DNA of 14,217 nucleotides from positions 1 to 14,217 of the forward strand of contig JAAYDH010000131.1 of assembly GCA_012729405.1 (NCBI GenBank), read 5' to 3'. The notes under the pieces are model-generated. The model did not search any database. It was not told the DNA's origin and saw only the letters and a list, made by a program, of their open reading frames with translations. This DNA is from Erysipelotrichaceae bacterium. Lineage in GTDB: Bacteria > Bacillota_I > Bacilli_A > RFN20 > CAG-826. Below are positions 13,917 to 14,217 of this stretch, piece by piece; the stretch's first letter is position 1, and every line of letters starts with the position of its first letter. The position numbers were made by a program, and so were the translations under genes.

Positions 13917-14217
13917 CTAATTATCATCGTCGTCAATCGATAAGATTGACATAAAGGCTTCTTGAGGAACTTCGACTGAGCCGATTTTCTTCATCCGTTT
14001 CTTGCCTTCTTTTTGCTTTTCGAGAAGTTTCTTCTTCCGGGAAATATCTCCTCCATAGCATTTAGCAAGAACATCTTTTCGGACGGCTTTAACTTCGACG
14101 CGAGCCACTACTTTACCACCGATTGCGGCCTGAATCGGAATCTCAAATTGTTGACGGGGAATGACTTCTTTAATGCGGCGGATAATTCCAAGTCCGCGGC
14201 GATATCCATCGGGGCGA
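13917..14217 (-). CDS. lepA: Elongation factor 4 (LepA), C-terminal 99 codons
   Basis: LepA is a ribosome-associated GTPase related to EF-G, acting in translation initiation or back-translocation. Only the end is in the window, in frame from 14216. It shows the LepA-specific C-terminal domain: IPRQQFEIPIQAAIGGKVVAR, then VLAKCYGGDISRKKKLLEKQKEGKKRMKKIGSVEVPQEAFMSIL, ending DDDDN. The GTPase domain lies beyond the right edge. The stop is TAG at 13919-13917, and no terminator follows before the Fic-gene promoter. lepA leading into hemW and hrcA is a common arrangement. Confidence 0.97.
   Translation of the reverse strand, partial: RPDGYRRGLGIIRRIKEVIPRQQFEIPIQAAIGGKVVARVEVKAVRKDVLAKCYGGDISRKKKLLEKQKEGKKRMKKIGSVEVPQEAFMSILSIDDDDN

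Overview
Every gene I can support lies on the minus strand, so transcription runs from high to low coordinates. The window joins two housekeeping clusters typical of Bacillota and Mycoplasmatota (former Firmicutes/Tenericutes): lepA - hemW - hrcA - grpE - dnaK - dnaJ, followed by ybeY/cdd - era - recO - glyS - dnaG. Supporting traits are a single-chain (alpha2-type) glycyl-tRNA synthetase, HrcA/CIRCE heat-shock control, strong AGGAGG-type ribosome binding sites, and vegetative promoters close to TTGACA/TATAAT. TGA ends the ybeY-cdd frame and tryptophan is read from TGG, so standard bacterial code 11 fits. A low-to-moderate GC, probably uncultured member of Bacilli or a Mycoplasmatota relative is my inference; no sequence search was possible.

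Layout from upstream (right) to downstream (left). 14217-13917 is the 3' end of lepA. A recognisable promoter near 13850 starts a unit with a 492-codon Fic-fold protein whose catalytic motif is degraded and which carries a C-terminal winged helix, a 73-codon one-pass membrane protein, and hemW; it ends in a terminator near 10975. The heat-shock operon hrcA-grpE-dnaK-dnaJ (10848-6092) has a strong promoter flanked by two CIRCE-type operators and ends in a terminator that begins inside the dnaJ stop codon. Then comes a 400-codon C39-peptidase/six-helix membrane protein without an ATPase domain, standing between dnaJ and ybeY. The last unit is ybeY-cdd (one frame), era, recO, then glyS with its own promoter and dnaG, which runs off the left edge.

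The core genes serve protein folding under stress (HrcA, GrpE, DnaK, DnaJ), ribosome maturation and translation (LepA, YbeY, Era, GlyRS), and DNA replication and repair (DnaG, RecO). The accessory interest is in three places: the pseudo-Fic DNA-binding protein with its small membrane neighbour, the C39 membrane protein without a nucleotide-binding domain, and the ybeY-cdd fusion, which depends on a single A6 run. Several gene starts were corrected from the longest frame using ribosome binding sites (dnaJ, grpE, hrcA, hemW). No gene-free stretch exceeds 300 bases; the longest (10849-11016) holds the hemW terminator and the hrcA promoter/operators. I saw no tRNA, rRNA, CRISPR array, insertion sequence or phage gene.
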